Shown one piece after another: positions 13,301-25,612 of a stretch of DNA of 64,000 nt (positions are counted from its first letter, which is position 1; every line of letters begins with the position of its first letter). This DNA comes from Kryptolebias marmoratus (lineage: Eukaryota > Chordata > Actinopteri > Cyprinodontiformes > Rivulidae): assembly GCF_001649575.2 (NCBI RefSeq), contig NC_051449.1, positions 18,016,431 through 18,080,430 on the forward strand. The letters run 5' to 3'. A model generated the notes under the pieces. That model worked only from the letters and a program-made list of their open reading frames with translations. It made no database searches and was not told the DNA's origin. Both the position numbers and the translations under genes were made by a program.

Positions 13301-13566
13301 CACAAGCAAAAGTGTTTTCAAACTTGTTTTTCTTTCTGAAAACAGAGCCGTCTCCATCAGCTGTTCAGACTGAAAAAGCCAATTAAGGCTTACAAAGAAA
13401 GAAAAAAAAAATCTACAAATGAAACATAATGTCCTTCTTTTGGTGGGGTGATTTGTTTGTTTGTTTGTTTTTCTTGGTTGCATTAGCCTAACTTTTTTTT
13501 TTCTGCTGCAACACAGTCACGAACATCTAAGTGTTGGCACTCAGCTGGTCTCATGTCAGCAGCAAC

Positions 13567-14839
<1,273 letters not shown>

Positions 14840-15681
14840 GTTGAAAAATAAATAAACTTCTACAGTAAAGTGGCTGAGCTGCTCACCGAACGAAACAATT
14901 AACAAATTATCGTGACACAAGCAGCTACTCAAGCTAACCTGACTCTACTTCCCGTGTAACAATCTGAATCAGACGGTGTCGCACACACGCCGCAGCATAA
15001 TGGTTCCGCTACGCAAAAAAGGCAAAGCTACAAAAAACAAAATGGAATGTAAATTCTTTAAATGAGCTGTTTGACAACAATGTAAGTTAACAATGTATTA
15101 ACTTAACTTTTCCTTTTTTCTGAAAGGTAGCTATTGTGAAAAATAGAACTAATAAAATAATTAGCATTGGATTAGGTAATTTAACATAAAGTGTCTAATC
15201 ATATTCTTGTTCTTAAATTGTAAAAAAAAAAAAAAATAAATAAAATAATTCATCCTTTTTTGACGGATAAGCACAAGAACATACAAAATGTACTTTAGGC
15301 TACTTCTTACTTCCTTGAGTAACCCTCTAATTTTAGCCAGAAGCAACAAAACAATACCAAAACAGGTAACTAAGTAATACTTTTTGTATGTTTGTTTTCC
15401 TTGATATAATGAAACACTTAATGATGTGTCTTTTGCATATTTTTAACATTTCTTTTTCATCTTTTTAGCATGTTGGTTAATGAGCATTTGTTGCGACCAA
15501 AACTTACAATAACAAAAAATTTGATGTGGCTTTTTTTTTTTAAAATTCAAAATCTGTTTGGCTCAGAAATCATTTAGTGTTAAGTTCTGCCTTCTTCTTC
15601 CAAAGGTCAGTTAACAAAGCATCGCTCTGACAGACTGCTTCCACACAGCTGTTCGTCATTCGTCTAATTACCCAGGACCTG
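14840..15681. other. Intergenic region between nedd8 and first ZP gene
   Basis: The region contains the nedd8 5' UTR and promoter (a somewhat CpG-richer patch around 14880-15010) and the upstream region of the first ZP gene. An E-box CAGCTG lies near 15648; germline bHLH regulation of ZP genes through E-boxes is known in vertebrates, but its use here is inference. No further gene is seen. Confidence 0.4.
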
Positions 15682-15687
15682 TATAAA
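15682..15687 (+). promoter_or_regulatory. TATA box of first ZP3-like gene
   Basis: TATAAA lies 43 bases before the ATG at 15725, a spacing that leaves a very short 5' leader, as is typical of ZP genes. It is the only good TATA box in the upstream region. Confidence 0.65.
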
Positions 15688-15724
15688 GTGTATGTCTTTG
15701 ACTCAGTCTGAGATCCTTTTAGTC

Positions 15725-16719
15725 ATGGGAGCTCATTTTGGCCTAGGTGTGGTAATCTTGGCTGTTTTAGCTGCAGCTCTTGCTGATCCAGGTACTGGTC
15801 TACTTATACGCATTTGTGGTGAGAATTACAGATCTTGAGTGCTTGTTTTGTAATTGGAGCCCTGATCTTGACTTTTTGTGTGCAGATATCAAAGTAATGT
15901 GTGAAAAAGACTCCATCCGAGTCATATGGAGGGTAGGTCCCCAGTTTGTGCCGTACGCAGCTCGGTTCTTCCTCGGGAGCTGCATGCCATCCAAGTGGAC
16001 GGTTCTACCCACTGGAGAGGGGGAAGCACGTTTTAACTACAGATTTTCTGACTGCAGGTTTACAAAACAGGTGATGTACCTGCAATTTCCAATATGCCTC
16101 TTTAATTGATTCTGTCCTTAAATAACTGTCTGTTCTCTGCAGATAAAAGGTAAACACCTAATGTATCAAACTGAACTAAGCTTCAGGCCACAGGCAAGAC
16201 CAAAACCTGCTCTTTTCAGGCATCCAGTCAAATGTGTCTATAAAAGGTAAACTAGTCTGCGTAACACACAACTCAAAGTAATCTGCTGTGAGATGAACCG
16301 AAATGTCGTCTTCCAGAGCCGATAACTGGATCCCCAAGTTCTTGACCCCTGGCTCGGGTGTTTCTTCAGGTCAGAGTAAGCTGGTCTTCCATATGGCCCT
16401 TCTCAATGGTAAGTTCCTCTACCGAATGAACTGTGTGAATTCAGGGCCTGGTCACGAGCCTCTTCCACCTCTTTCCCTCAGAACAGTTGACAGGCGTCGC
16501 AAAGACGAACGTGATCCCCCTGGGTTCGTTCATGCCGATATGGGCAGCGGTAGAACAAAAGGCCCACCAGCCGCTGCTGATGCTCATGGATGAATGTGTC
16601 GCAGCCTCCACGCCAGAGCTGCAGCCCGGCACCCAGGTTTACCCAATCATTGCCAACAACGGGTAGGCTTCAGATGACCTCGCCTGATCAGGCATTGAGA
16701 CGACCTGCTGCTGCTTTTG

Positions 16720-16755
<36 letters not shown>

Positions 16756-17510
16756 CTCCAGATGTCTCTTGGAAAGCAAGAGGGGAAGCTCTGTGTTTCT
16801 TCCTCGGTACCACTCCTCAGCCATCATTCTCTACCTCCAGGCATTCAAGTTTGGTCTGGGAGAGCAAGTGAGTTCAAGACATTGTCTGCTCGTGAGAGGT
16901 TTCTTTAGTAAATTCAACTTGACTTTTGTGCTTTCCAGGTGTACATCCACTGTAATCTGATTGTCTGGGATAGTGATGTTCTTAATAGACAAAAGAAAGC
17001 CTGCCATGTAAAGGAACAGGGAAGGTAAAGATCTTGCAGAGTTGACCTGAATATCTTAAAGTGTGGGAGGCACTAGTAATGTGCTAAATGGGGATACTAA
17101 AAATGTGCAGGTTCAGTTCAATCTTGGAAAGTGTCAAAATTGACGAACATAATCTGTAAAATGGTCAATCTGTAAATGACACTTTAAAGTTTGGCTATTC
17201 TCTCAGTTTTCTGAAACCATTAACATGGATTCAACATGACTCATCCAAAATCTTTCTCAGTTGGGAACTACTGGATGACCCGTCTCGAAGCTCCTTGTGT
17301 GACTGCTGTGACTCAGTCTGCACGCCTCGCACCAAAAGAGCGTCTGAACAGGGTAACCTTTTCCAACACTTTAAATGTTTTGGTTTAGTTTTCTCGAATT
17401 AAACTTAATTCAATGTCTTTTCAGAGTCTCACAGCAGGAGTTTCAATTCTGTGTTGGGACCAATCATCATAGTAGACCAACCTGGCTCAAAGATCAAGAA
17501 CACTCTTTAG
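15725..17510 (+). CDS. Zona pellucida ZP3-like egg-coat protein (copy A)
   Basis: Secreted structural protein of the egg envelope. Nine exons join in phase: 15725-15791, 15886-16070, 16143-16246, 16317-16408, 16482-16662, 16762-16867, 16939-17024, 17261-17352, 17425-17510, giving 332 residues. Residues 1-20 form a signal peptide (hydrophobic LGVVILAVLAAALA). The ZP-N half holds CEKDSIRVIW, LGSC and FSDCRF. The ZP-C half holds QPLLMLMDECVAASTPEL, FKFGLGEQVYIHCNL and KKACHV. The cysteine cluster CDCCDSVC and a basic RTKR site at 297-300 match the consensus furin cleavage region of ZP3 proteins. No transmembrane segment follows the RTKR site, so release would differ from mammalian ZP3. AATAAA lies at 17748-17753. 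The identical exon phases with copy B show tandem duplication. Which named fish zp3 subtype this is cannot be decided here. Confidence 0.9.
16723..16755 (+). repeat. Poly-T run in the acceptor tract of ZP copy A
   Basis: About 33 consecutive T lie directly before TCTCCAG at the 3' splice site of exon 6 (exon start 16762). It serves as the polypyrimidine tract and is far longer than usual. Confidence 0.9.
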
Positions 17511-18560
17511 TCTGATCTGCGGTTGCTGCTCAGGTATGATTTGTCTAAAAGTTCTCTTCAGAAACTTCACATGGACTAATGTGTCTCCTCTCGACAGGAA
17601 AGGATCAGGCTAAGCTGATGGGGAGACTTCTGGCCGCTGTACCGCACGCCTATAATTTGTGATTTAAAGGACTCTGGACATAATCTGTCCACAATCTGCT
17701 TATGATTTATTAAACTGCAACAGCTACTGTAAGACTTGATGTTATGAAATAAATGTGGTGTCATTTTGACTCATTTGGGTTTTTATGAAGGCACTTTCCC
17801 ATGATGATGGGAAGGAAAAAGCTGAAGTGTATTTGCCAATGAAATTACTAAAGTAGTGCATTTAACCCCCCACTCCAATTTTTATTTTTCTAGCTTTTTA
17901 GCAGCTAAACTTTCAATGTCAAGTCCTCCAAAGGAATTAAGTTTTTAGTTTTCAATGGCAGGTAGTATTGACCTAAAGTGGAGGAACAATTTCTCAAACT
18001 CCAATGTACATGACATATGGAATCGACAAACTACTTTATGGGTGCCACCTCACCTGACCTAAGTCATAGATTTGCGCAAACCTTTGTGGCTGATTTGGCT
18101 ACAATAAACGTACAAAGTTTGCTTAAAACTGATATTGAAAATCTTTGTCTAAAACTTGGCCATGGTGGATATACAATTTGAGGAATGCTAGGCCTTTAAA
18201 TTTAGACTAAAATTTGTAGGTAGTGCCACATCCAGTTTAAAATCTAAAACTTTTTTTTTTTTTTTCTTTGGCAATCATGGAAGCAACAAATCTGTGGAGA
18301 AAAGACCCCTTTGTGTGGCACAGGGTTTATATCTAGTTTTTCTTTAGACAATCTGATTTAACTCAGACAACTGTAGAGTGATACAGTTTAAGAATCAGTT
18401 CCCAAAGCCTTTTTGGTGACATTTGGTAACATCGTGCATCATATCAGGTCAGGGTGGTGGTACATTATGTTAGACCCAGCTAATGCACAAACTCAAAACA
18501 GAATCAAGAGCTGCTCTTCAAATCAGAGCCTCCCAGTGTGTCTGACTTTAAAACTGCCAC
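17511..18560. other. 3' UTR of ZP copy A and intergenic DNA
   Basis: The first 250 bases are 3' UTR with a possible short intron (GT at 17534, AG at 17597) and the polyadenylation hexamer at 17748-17753. The rest is A/T-rich, non-coding and partly repeat-like; no gene is seen. Confidence 0.45.
17748..17753 (+). terminator. Polyadenylation signal, ZP copy A
   Basis: AATAAA about 240 bases after the stop codon, followed by a GTGGTGTC-type GU-rich stretch that fits a downstream element. Confidence 0.6.
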
Positions 18561-18745
18561 AGACAACTAATCTAACAAAACACACAAAAATGGCCATAAC
18601 TTAGCCAATTTTATAAATTTTGAGCTAAATTCTGACGTGGTAGTAGCTGAGTCTTTCACAACATACTCTCTAAGTGTGAGACTGAGCATAAAGTTAACTT
18701 TTTGAAGTTTGACTAAAGCAGCTACAACCCTGTCATTTCTCAGCA
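18560..18745 (-). repeat. Dispersed repeat R1, left part, interrupted by a LINE
   Basis: The words GGCCATAACTTAGCCAATTT, GACGTGGTAGTAGCTGAGTC and CAGCTACAACCCTGTCATTT recur in the same order at 51340-51510. The expected continuation (AAAACTCATGAAAGG...GATATGCATTCCTTCAAG) is displaced to 19449-19500, so a LINE copy splits this element. The strand is arbitrary. Confidence 0.6.
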
Positions 18746-19218
18746 CAAGATCAGTTTTTCTTTGGTTATGCCTTGTCTTATTTCTCAGAAATTTGGGGAA
18801 ATGTAAGTAAAACAACCATTGATATTTTAGTTAAGTTGCAAAAACAAAGCTATACGGCTTATTAATGAGGTGGGATATTGTGAACCAACTGATAAACTCT
18901 TTATTCAAAGAAATACATTAAAATTCAAAGATATTGTATACATAAAAATATTGGAAAAATTGCATAAAGAACTGAACAAAAGTCTTCCTTCCGGTATTCA
19001 GAAATTATTATTATATAAGTTAAGACAGAATAAATATAATTTGCGAGGTTTGTTTATATTTGAATGTGCAAAAGAGAAAAGTCAGGTAAAGTCGAGGTGT
19101 GTTTCAGTTATTGGTGTGAAACTATGGAATGACCTGAATGATGATTTTCAGTTATGTTTTTTTTGGTGAGTTTTAAAAGAGCTTTAAAATGTAAATTGAT
19201 AAAATCTTACGCTGTTAG

Positions 19219-19269
<51 letters not shown>

Positions 19270-19442
19270 TATTGAGAAGATATCTTGGTAGGTTGTTAGG
19301 CACTTAAGTAGGGAAGGCAAGAATAAGCTTTGGCTTCAGCCTATGCCTTTTTTGGTAAATTCTGTTTTTTTTATTGTCTTTTTATTTCTTGTGTTTAATG
19401 TTGATAATTTACCAAAATAAAGTGAATTGATTGATTGATTGA
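18746..19442 (+). mobile_element. 5'-truncated L2-like LINE relic
   Basis: Short matches to the C-terminal end of fish L2-type reverse transcriptase proteins occur in two frames: EIWGNVSKTTIDILVKLQK, then after a frameshift KAIRLINEVGYCEPTDKLF, KSLPSGIQKLL and VIGVKLWNDL. The copy has a stop or frameshift, contains a TA microsatellite, and ends in a GATT tetranucleotide run at about 19418-19442 that looks like a LINE 3' tail. It is not functional. The family (L2 rather than another LINE clade) is my reading of the motifs. Confidence 0.7.
19221..19267. repeat. (TA)n microsatellite
   Basis: About 47 bases of uninterrupted AT dinucleotides within the 3' part of the LINE relic. Confidence 0.9.
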
Positions 19443-19515
19443 TAGCCTAAAACTCATGAAAGGCAGCAGGCGATATGCATTCCTTCAAGCAATGCTAGGC
19501 CTTTTATTTTAAAGA
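19443..19515 (-). repeat. Dispersed repeat R1, right part
   Basis: This carries CCTAAAACTCATGAAAGGC and GATATGCATTCCTTCAAGC, the terminal words of R1 seen near 48225-48265 and 51540-51575, and resumes immediately after the LINE tail. Confidence 0.6.
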
Positions 19516-19788
19516 CTTTCTGATGACCTCACTGATCGTGCATGAGTGTGCAAGGCATCAAACCCCATACACACTTGAGTCTTAATTATTATTTGCCTTT
19601 TTTTCAAAGATATTAACTTGTGACAACCTTAATTCTTGACATCAAAATGAATTAGCTGTAATCACACTGATTGCAGCTGCACCTGTGACTGTTTCTGACG
19701 CCCACCTGGAAGCAGTTTCCTTGATTGACAGGCACCACTTAGAGAGAATAAAAGCACCTGCAGCTGGAGTGAAGGATATTCAGTCATC

Positions 19789-21326
19789 ATGGCTCTCTTC
19801 TGGCATTGTGTGCTGCTCTCATGCCTGGTGGTTGCCAGCTTAATAAGTGCAGGTAATGCGTTCACAAAGTAATATTCTTTATGATTTTTCTAGTACAGCT
19901 TGAGTAGAAACTGTGCTGTTTTCTTTCCCAGACATGAAGCTGGACTGCAGGCCTGACTACATGACCCTGGTATGGACAGACAGCAAATCTCAGACTGATC
20001 CGTCGCTGTTCCGCCTTGGTAGCTGTCTGCCCACCAGCTTCACAGCGAGGGAGGTGGTGTTCAACGTGGAATTCAGTGACTGCAGCTTTGAGAGACTGGT
20101 GAGTAACGTTTATATACGAACGTTAATGCACCATGTTGGAAATGGATTGTAAAATTTTCAGCTTTCTTTTTCTAGGTTACTGGGAATGAGCTGCTCTACA
20201 CCAATTCTCTGATCTACACCTCCTCTCCTGATGCCTACATGCCTCCCTTCACGATCCCAGTTGTCTGCACATATGAACGGTCAGTGAATGCTTTTAAATA
20301 AAACTCTTCATAGACTTACTTTACTAAACTGAAATGTTTCATTCAGGCCCAAAGACTGGTACCCAATGATCTACGACCCAGTGTTTTCCACTTATGGCGT
20401 GGAAGACTTGGTTTTTCATCTTGACCTCATGAATGGTGGGTGTTTAAACTCTTCCTAGTGAAGCCTTGGGTGACTAGAACAAGTCAAAGTGGTGTTCCTG
20501 TGCTTGCAGATGACTTCTCAGGCCCTGCCGAGTCAACGAACTTCCCTCTGGGCTCCATGATCCCCATCTTGGCCAGGGTGGAGCAGGTCACCCATCAGCC
20601 TCTGCTGGTGCTGCTCGACGAATGTGTCGCTGCCACCACTCCAGACCTGCGGCCTGGCTTGGACCTGTATCCTATCATCACCAACAAGGGGTACTCCAGT
20701 TGTCTTGGCATAAGTGATTCCTCGTTTTGACTTCGAAGTAACTTGTGTTCCTCTGCACAGATGCCTTGTGGACAGTAAGACTTCCCGTTCAAAATTTGAA
20801 CCAAGGGTTAAATCCTCAGTGCTCCAGCTCTTACTTCAAGCATTTAAATTTGCACTGGGACAGGAGGTAATGTATATCATTTATAAAACATTTTAATTTT
20901 TTTTTTAAAGGGTTAAACTTTTATTGCTTGTAGGTATATATCCATTGCAGCATTAGTGCTTGGGATCCTCTTGATCTTGACAACACCAAGAAGGCCTGCC
21001 ACTATGTGAAAGATCATGGGTAAAACTCCACCTGCTCAAAAGTGCAACTGATTCTCTGAAGAATCAAATGTGTAGCTCTTAAAATCACTGTGGTGTTCTC
21101 AGATGGGAGCTGCTGGACAATCCTGTATACAGTGGACTGTGTGACTGCTGTGACTCCACCTGCAGCACCAGGAAAAGGAGAAGCCTAGGCTCTGGTAAGG
21201 ATTTGCACAACCCCCAAGCTGTAACTACACTATAAGTCTACTTGTGTTCTTCTCCATACAGACAAGACTGGTCTGGTGCAGAAGGCTATCCTTGGACCAC
21301 TAACCATCACCGACTTGACCTCCTGA
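19789..21326 (+). CDS. Zona pellucida ZP3-like egg-coat protein (copy B)
   Basis: Paralogue of copy A, 2.3 kb downstream in the same orientation. Nine exons: 19789-19852, 19932-20098, 20176-20279, 20347-20435, 20510-20690, 20761-20866, 20934-21019, 21103-21194, 21262-21326, giving 317 residues. Residues 1-21 form a signal peptide (LLSCLVVASLISA). ZP domain markers are LGSCLPTSF, FSDCSFERL, VVCTYERP, QPLLVLLDECVAATTPDL, FKFALGQEVYIHCS and KKACHYV. The cysteine cluster CDCCDSTC is followed by a strong furin-type site RKRR at 289-292, better than the RTKR of copy A. No transmembrane anchor follows. An A/T-rich AATAAAA at 19747-19753 may act as a weak TATA element, and AATAAA at 21409-21414 ends the transcript. 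Exon phases match copy A exactly, while sequence identity is moderate, so the duplication is not recent. Confidence 0.9.
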
Positions 21327-22009
21327 AGGGTTCAGTGGAGACGACTGCGGACTGGCTTTAATCTGACTTGAATTTTTATCAGAACTTCAAAAAGTTGTCA
21401 GACTTGTCAATAAAAAAAGATCAAAATTTAAAGTTGTGGTGCTTCTCTTTCAAACAATCTCTTTAGAGTTATTGCAAAATTAAACTTGAGTCTCCTGAAC
21501 TTAAAGTGCTTACTCCAGTGGCAGTCCAAATGTTGCACTGGTCTACACGCTGCTTATAAAAAATAAAATTAAACATTGGCGAAGGTGAAAATTTTCTAAA
21601 TGCAAAACTCAAAGCTGGGTTGTGGTGCCGTAAAACTCTGCATTCAAAGCATTTTCGCAGATATCAAATTTAATCTGAACACATGTAAGACTTTAAAATT
21701 CCAAATGCCTCTTTAGACCCTGTCATTTGATCACTTCAGTTAACCCTCTATATAAGGTTTTGTTAAAGGCCAGATGTATTAAGTGGTCAAAATTTTCAGA
21801 AAGGTATAGAGAATTAAAAGGCTCTCAGCCAATGTACTGCATGGGAGGGTTGAACTATTTTTGCAACTAAACCTGCACAAAGTGAAATGTAAAGTTTGAA
21901 CTTGCACATAAAACAGGTGTATTTGAATAAGAGCATAACCATGGTTCCAAAACAGCATTACAATCCTGGTTTAAAGTTTAGATTTAATGTGCCTGAATTA
22001 CTACAACGG
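21327..22009. other. Intergenic DNA after ZP copy B
   Basis: This contains the ZP copy B polyadenylation signal AATAAA (21409-21414) and A/T-rich DNA without a supported gene or strong repeat match. Confidence 0.4.
21409..21414 (+). terminator. Polyadenylation signal, ZP copy B
   Basis: AATAAA 83 bases after the stop codon, followed within 25 bases by TTGTGGTGCTTCTC, a GU-rich downstream stretch. Confidence 0.65.
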
Positions 22010-22113
22010 TCGTCATACGTCCCCTCCACCAATCAGAGCGGAGAACGGAATCCAGGAGGCGGGGCCACGAAGCTGCGCCTAAAAATAACATAAAAACAAC
22101 GGATTCCTAACAG
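22010..22113 (+). promoter_or_regulatory. Candidate rnf212b promoter and first exon
   Basis: A short CpG-richer patch has a CCAAT box in ACCAATCAGAGCGG, a GC box in GGAGGCGGGGCC, and a possible donor CAG|GTAGTC at about 22113. It lies 1.8 kb before the rnf212b ATG and in the right orientation, so a non-coding first exon here is plausible but unproven. Confidence 0.35.
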
Positions 22114-22384
22114 GTAGTCTGTGTGTGTGTGGTTTGAGCACTCATTTAATTAAGATTTTTATTTGTTTATTTTTCTCAGTCTTTATTGTCGAGTTTTAGG
22201 CGTTCTGTCCAGCTAAACAGAGCTGCTCTGTACTTTTAAGCTAACTACTAGCATACACTCTTAAGTGGCTAAAACAGTTTTGAACAAGTAGCTTCATTTT
22301 TAGTCTTGACTAAACTGCAGCTGACTCTTTAATTTCCCAGTTTGTTCTTCTTAAACAGAAGTGGAACCACATGGGGAGTTGAAT

Positions 22385-22560
22385 ATAGCCCTCTTAAAGG
22401 TATAGTTCAGCCATTTTGAAGTGGGGCATGGTGGGAAAGTTATGAACAGATATCTGCTCAGATAGCTGTTTGACCGACCTCAGTTTGGAGAAACTGAGTT
22501 GGAACAAAGACTGATTAGCTAAAGACTAGTCCTAATGTGTAAGAAAGAAAATTTTGACAT
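22385..22560 (-). repeat. Dispersed repeat R2, reverse copy
   Basis: AAAGGTATAGTTCAGCCATT, GAAGTGGGGC and AGTTATGAACAG are the reverse complement of the R2 core seen near 735-800 and 47490-47560. Confidence 0.6.
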
Positions 22561-23499
22561 TTAAATTAGCTCTAGTCTCAAAAATTTCCCACCAAAGAGA
22601 ATGCTGTTATAAACCCTTACACCACCATAATAAGTTTTACACTAATGACTATAACTACTTCTAAAGTGGATTTTGCCGTCTTAATACGACTAAACTTGTC
22701 AAAATTTCAAAGCAGTTGGTGTAAGCTTTCTTTCGTAAACCTTGATATCACTGTTGTTTTAACGTTGCACATTTATTCGGGCAGAAATTGCTGACAAAGT
22801 GCCACCAGACGTGCTACTGCCAGCCTCTGCTGCCACATTTTACACGCACAGTGAAGCACGCAACGCTAAATGAAGGAGGTGTGAAGGTTTACGGCAACCG
22901 CATGAACCCCCGCCGTTCCCGATGGAGTCTCCAATGTGTCTGGAAACACTCGTGGGGGCCCTCAGTTTCCTCACATGAGCCTCAGAAGCTCAGTCCTGTT
23001 GAACTTTGAACATGTTCAAAAACACTTTTTTTTTTTCCTCAGAATAGTGACCGAGTTTTTGCGGGCGTCTCAAACCCATGTTCGGAACATGGCTGAATCA
23101 GAGCAAACCTGCACTATAGACCATTTGTTAGCCTGCAGCTTGACTCAGATGTTTCCTGTCCCGTACGGGCATCAAAACTCAGCTCTAGTTTTGTTTTGGG
23201 AAACATGTTCAGAACTCAAGCGACTGGGAGAGCCCCGCTAAAGTCCCAATACATTCTGGAGACTATCATAAATGGTGTCCACCAGCTACTCGCAGCCCAG
23301 TGAGACACCACCTCAATGACACCCAGCTCTTTTTGTTCCCACATTAATTGCAGTCTGTTGTTTTGACACTGAACTGCACGCTGATACAGGCTGACTGTAC
23401 GACGAGCTCAGTTGTTAGGATTAACTGAGCCAAATAACTGCAGTGTGTGCCCTGGATGTGTTGAATCTGCTCCTCACTGTTAAATGTGATCTCCCTGTC

Positions 23500-23722
23500 A
23501 GAGTGCGGGCGGTGAACGCCTCTCAGCTTCTATCACGCCAGGTTTTAGCTCAAGATCCGTAAAATTGTCTGACCTATGGCTATTTTTGTGTTGGCTAATC
23601 TTGATTAGCTGTCTTGATTCAGACTGACTCCAGATGTTCATCACTTACAGACGTAGATCCATTGATTACTTCCTGAAAGTTTCAGTAAAAACCAGCTAAC
23701 GGTTCAAGAGATATTTTGCTAA
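23500..23722 (+). repeat. Dispersed repeat R1, copy in rnf212b upstream region
   Basis: TTGATTACTTCCTGAAAG, TTTCAGTAAAAACCAGC and GGTTCAAGAGATATTTTGC match 43135-43205 in the same order. The orientation is opposite to the copies at 48060 and 50875. Confidence 0.6.
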
Positions 23723-23886
23723 CAGACATCTGATGCTTTTTTTTTTTTTTTTCTTTCTTCAGCTACAAACGTTTTAGCTGGGCCCTCAAAGATTTGAGAT
23801 TGGCTCCAATTGAGCCTGTGTTGTCATACAAACGTTTTGTGTGTGTGCGTTCGGATTTTGTGTTCGTTTACAGAAAGCTGCCAAAG

Positions 23887-25612
23887 ATGGACTGGTTCCA
23901 CTGTAACCAGTGTTTCCGAAAGGCCGGGTCAAAGTTCGCCGTGTCCAGCTGCGGCCACATCTGCTGTGAAGCTTGCCTTAAATCAAGTGAGATGGGTTTT
24001 TGTCCCATTGCTTTCATTATATTAACTTGCTTTCGGCCACACTGTAACCCAGGCTCTTGAGAAACTCGCCGAAGGTTTAAATCAGTCGATGTCTCCTGTT
24101 CCCGTCAGAGCAGTGCAGCGTGTGTGGGGCGAGATGCAGCTACCTGCCCATCACCGATGAGGTTTGCATCCTGAACAGGTTACCGCCAGCAGAGGGGGGG
24201 GTTTTACAGTTCACACAGCTAGCGCTCTTGTTTCAGATGAAGCCACAGGAAAAGGTGTTCTTCAAGGATCCTGTGAAACTCATCCAGTCGAGGATGGCGC
24301 ACTTATCCCAGGTCTGTTTCGTCTGTTCTAACACGCACCCAGGGAGCCCCGACGCTTCTCTACCTTATAACTGTAAAAAAATAAATAAATAAACAAATGA
24401 CGACTTTGTGCTCCCCAGATCGCCGTGTTTCAGCAGGCGCAGAAGGGCAGAGTCATAAATCACTTAAGGAACAAGTCTTCAGAGCTGGAGAGGCATCTGA
24501 AGGAAGTCACCGAGCAGGGCTACAGGTGACGGTAACGTTGCGCCTCGGCCGAGTAAATTCCCTTTTTTTTAATTGTTTTTTTTTTATTCCGGCTTCTCTC
24601 ATTTGAAGGCAAATCTCTGAGCTGAGGGGAGAAAATGCCGAATTGAAAAAGCAGCTGATGGAGCTGAAGAGGGAAACAGCGGAGTTGAAAAAGCCACTCT
24701 CCCAGAGAAGGGTAAATGTTAAATATTTAAAAAAAAAAAAAAGTTGAGACAAAAAATGATTCCCTTGCGTGAATTTCAATGCCTGATTCAGCCTTAATGT
24801 GCCACAGGTTTCTCCTGGACCATTTCAAGCTACTGGGTAAAACCCCGGTTTACGTACACAATCCCTAAAAGTCGGCTTATGGGACGATTCAATAACGGGT
24901 TCTGATCGGCAGGTCTCAGAGGGTGTCCCTCCCCGTCGCTGTTACTACGCCAGGTAAGCTCAGCCATTTCATCTCGAGTCGAGTTGTCGTCAGTTTCACA
25001 TGAAATGGTTCAAATGAATTTGTTTTACCCTTTCACCAGTCACGCCTCGATCAAGAACTATGAGGTACGCCTTATGCTGTCACGCTCCAGACTTCGGGTT
25101 CTTAATCTCGGTTCCTTCTAACAAATATTTTCCGTTGCAGTCACGGAGGCTCAGCCGAGTCCCAGAGGTGGCCCAGAGACAGAGGCCTTTCCCTCACTGT
25201 GAGTAGAGATTCTTGCGCAGTTATAATCTTTGTTGCGTGAAATAACGGCCTTTCGCCGCCTCTTTCCGTTTGCGTCAGACTCCTGGATCGGTCGCCTCCA
25301 TTTCCAGCCACAGCTCTTTTCTCGAACGAAGTAAGTGCGGCTTCCCTTTTCCTAATCAGACGCTCAGCCGCGTGACATTAGAAGTGGAGTGAATCTTGTG
25401 GTTTTTTTCCCATTTTCTCGTGATCAAGGAACACCTCCGTCCTTCAGCACTCCGACGAGGTGAGCAGCAGTTTTGCTTTCTTGGACGCTTTCTGTCACAC
25501 GTGTTCAAGTTGACTTTTGAGCCGGTTCATTTCTGTCGTCCTCAGAGCTCCGACTCCCGTTTTCCAGGTCCCATTTGTGCACGGATTGTCACTGCAGTCG
25601 CCCAGGCAGTGA
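23887..25612 (+). CDS. rnf212b: RNF212B-like RING-domain meiotic protein
   Basis: RNF212-family proteins are SUMO/ubiquitin-ligase-like factors that mark meiotic crossover sites on the synaptonemal complex. Twelve exons: 23887-23986, 24109-24161, 24237-24311, 24419-24525, 24609-24711, 24808-24836, 24913-24953, 25040-25064, 25141-25198, 25279-25330, 25429-25459, 25546-25612, giving 246 residues. An N-terminal RING has Cys6, Cys9, Cys22, His24, Cys27, Cys30, Cys36 and Cys39 ([27 protein letters not shown]). The family signature [12 protein letters not shown] follows, then a coiled coil ([31 protein letters not shown]) and a Ser/Pro/Thr-rich tail cut into very short exons of 25-58 bases. The [10 protein letters not shown] start fits RNF212B rather than RNF212. 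The protein is somewhat shorter than the mammalian one (about 300 residues as I recall). Neighbouring homez supports the call, because HOMEZ and RNF212B are neighbours in human. An AATAAA lies at 25722-25727. Confidence 0.9.

Noticed and set aside
18870..19169. A 99-residue plus-strand open frame as a gene
   Set aside because: Its sequence matches the C-terminal end of LINE reverse transcriptases and it has a frameshifted upstream part; it is a LINE relic.
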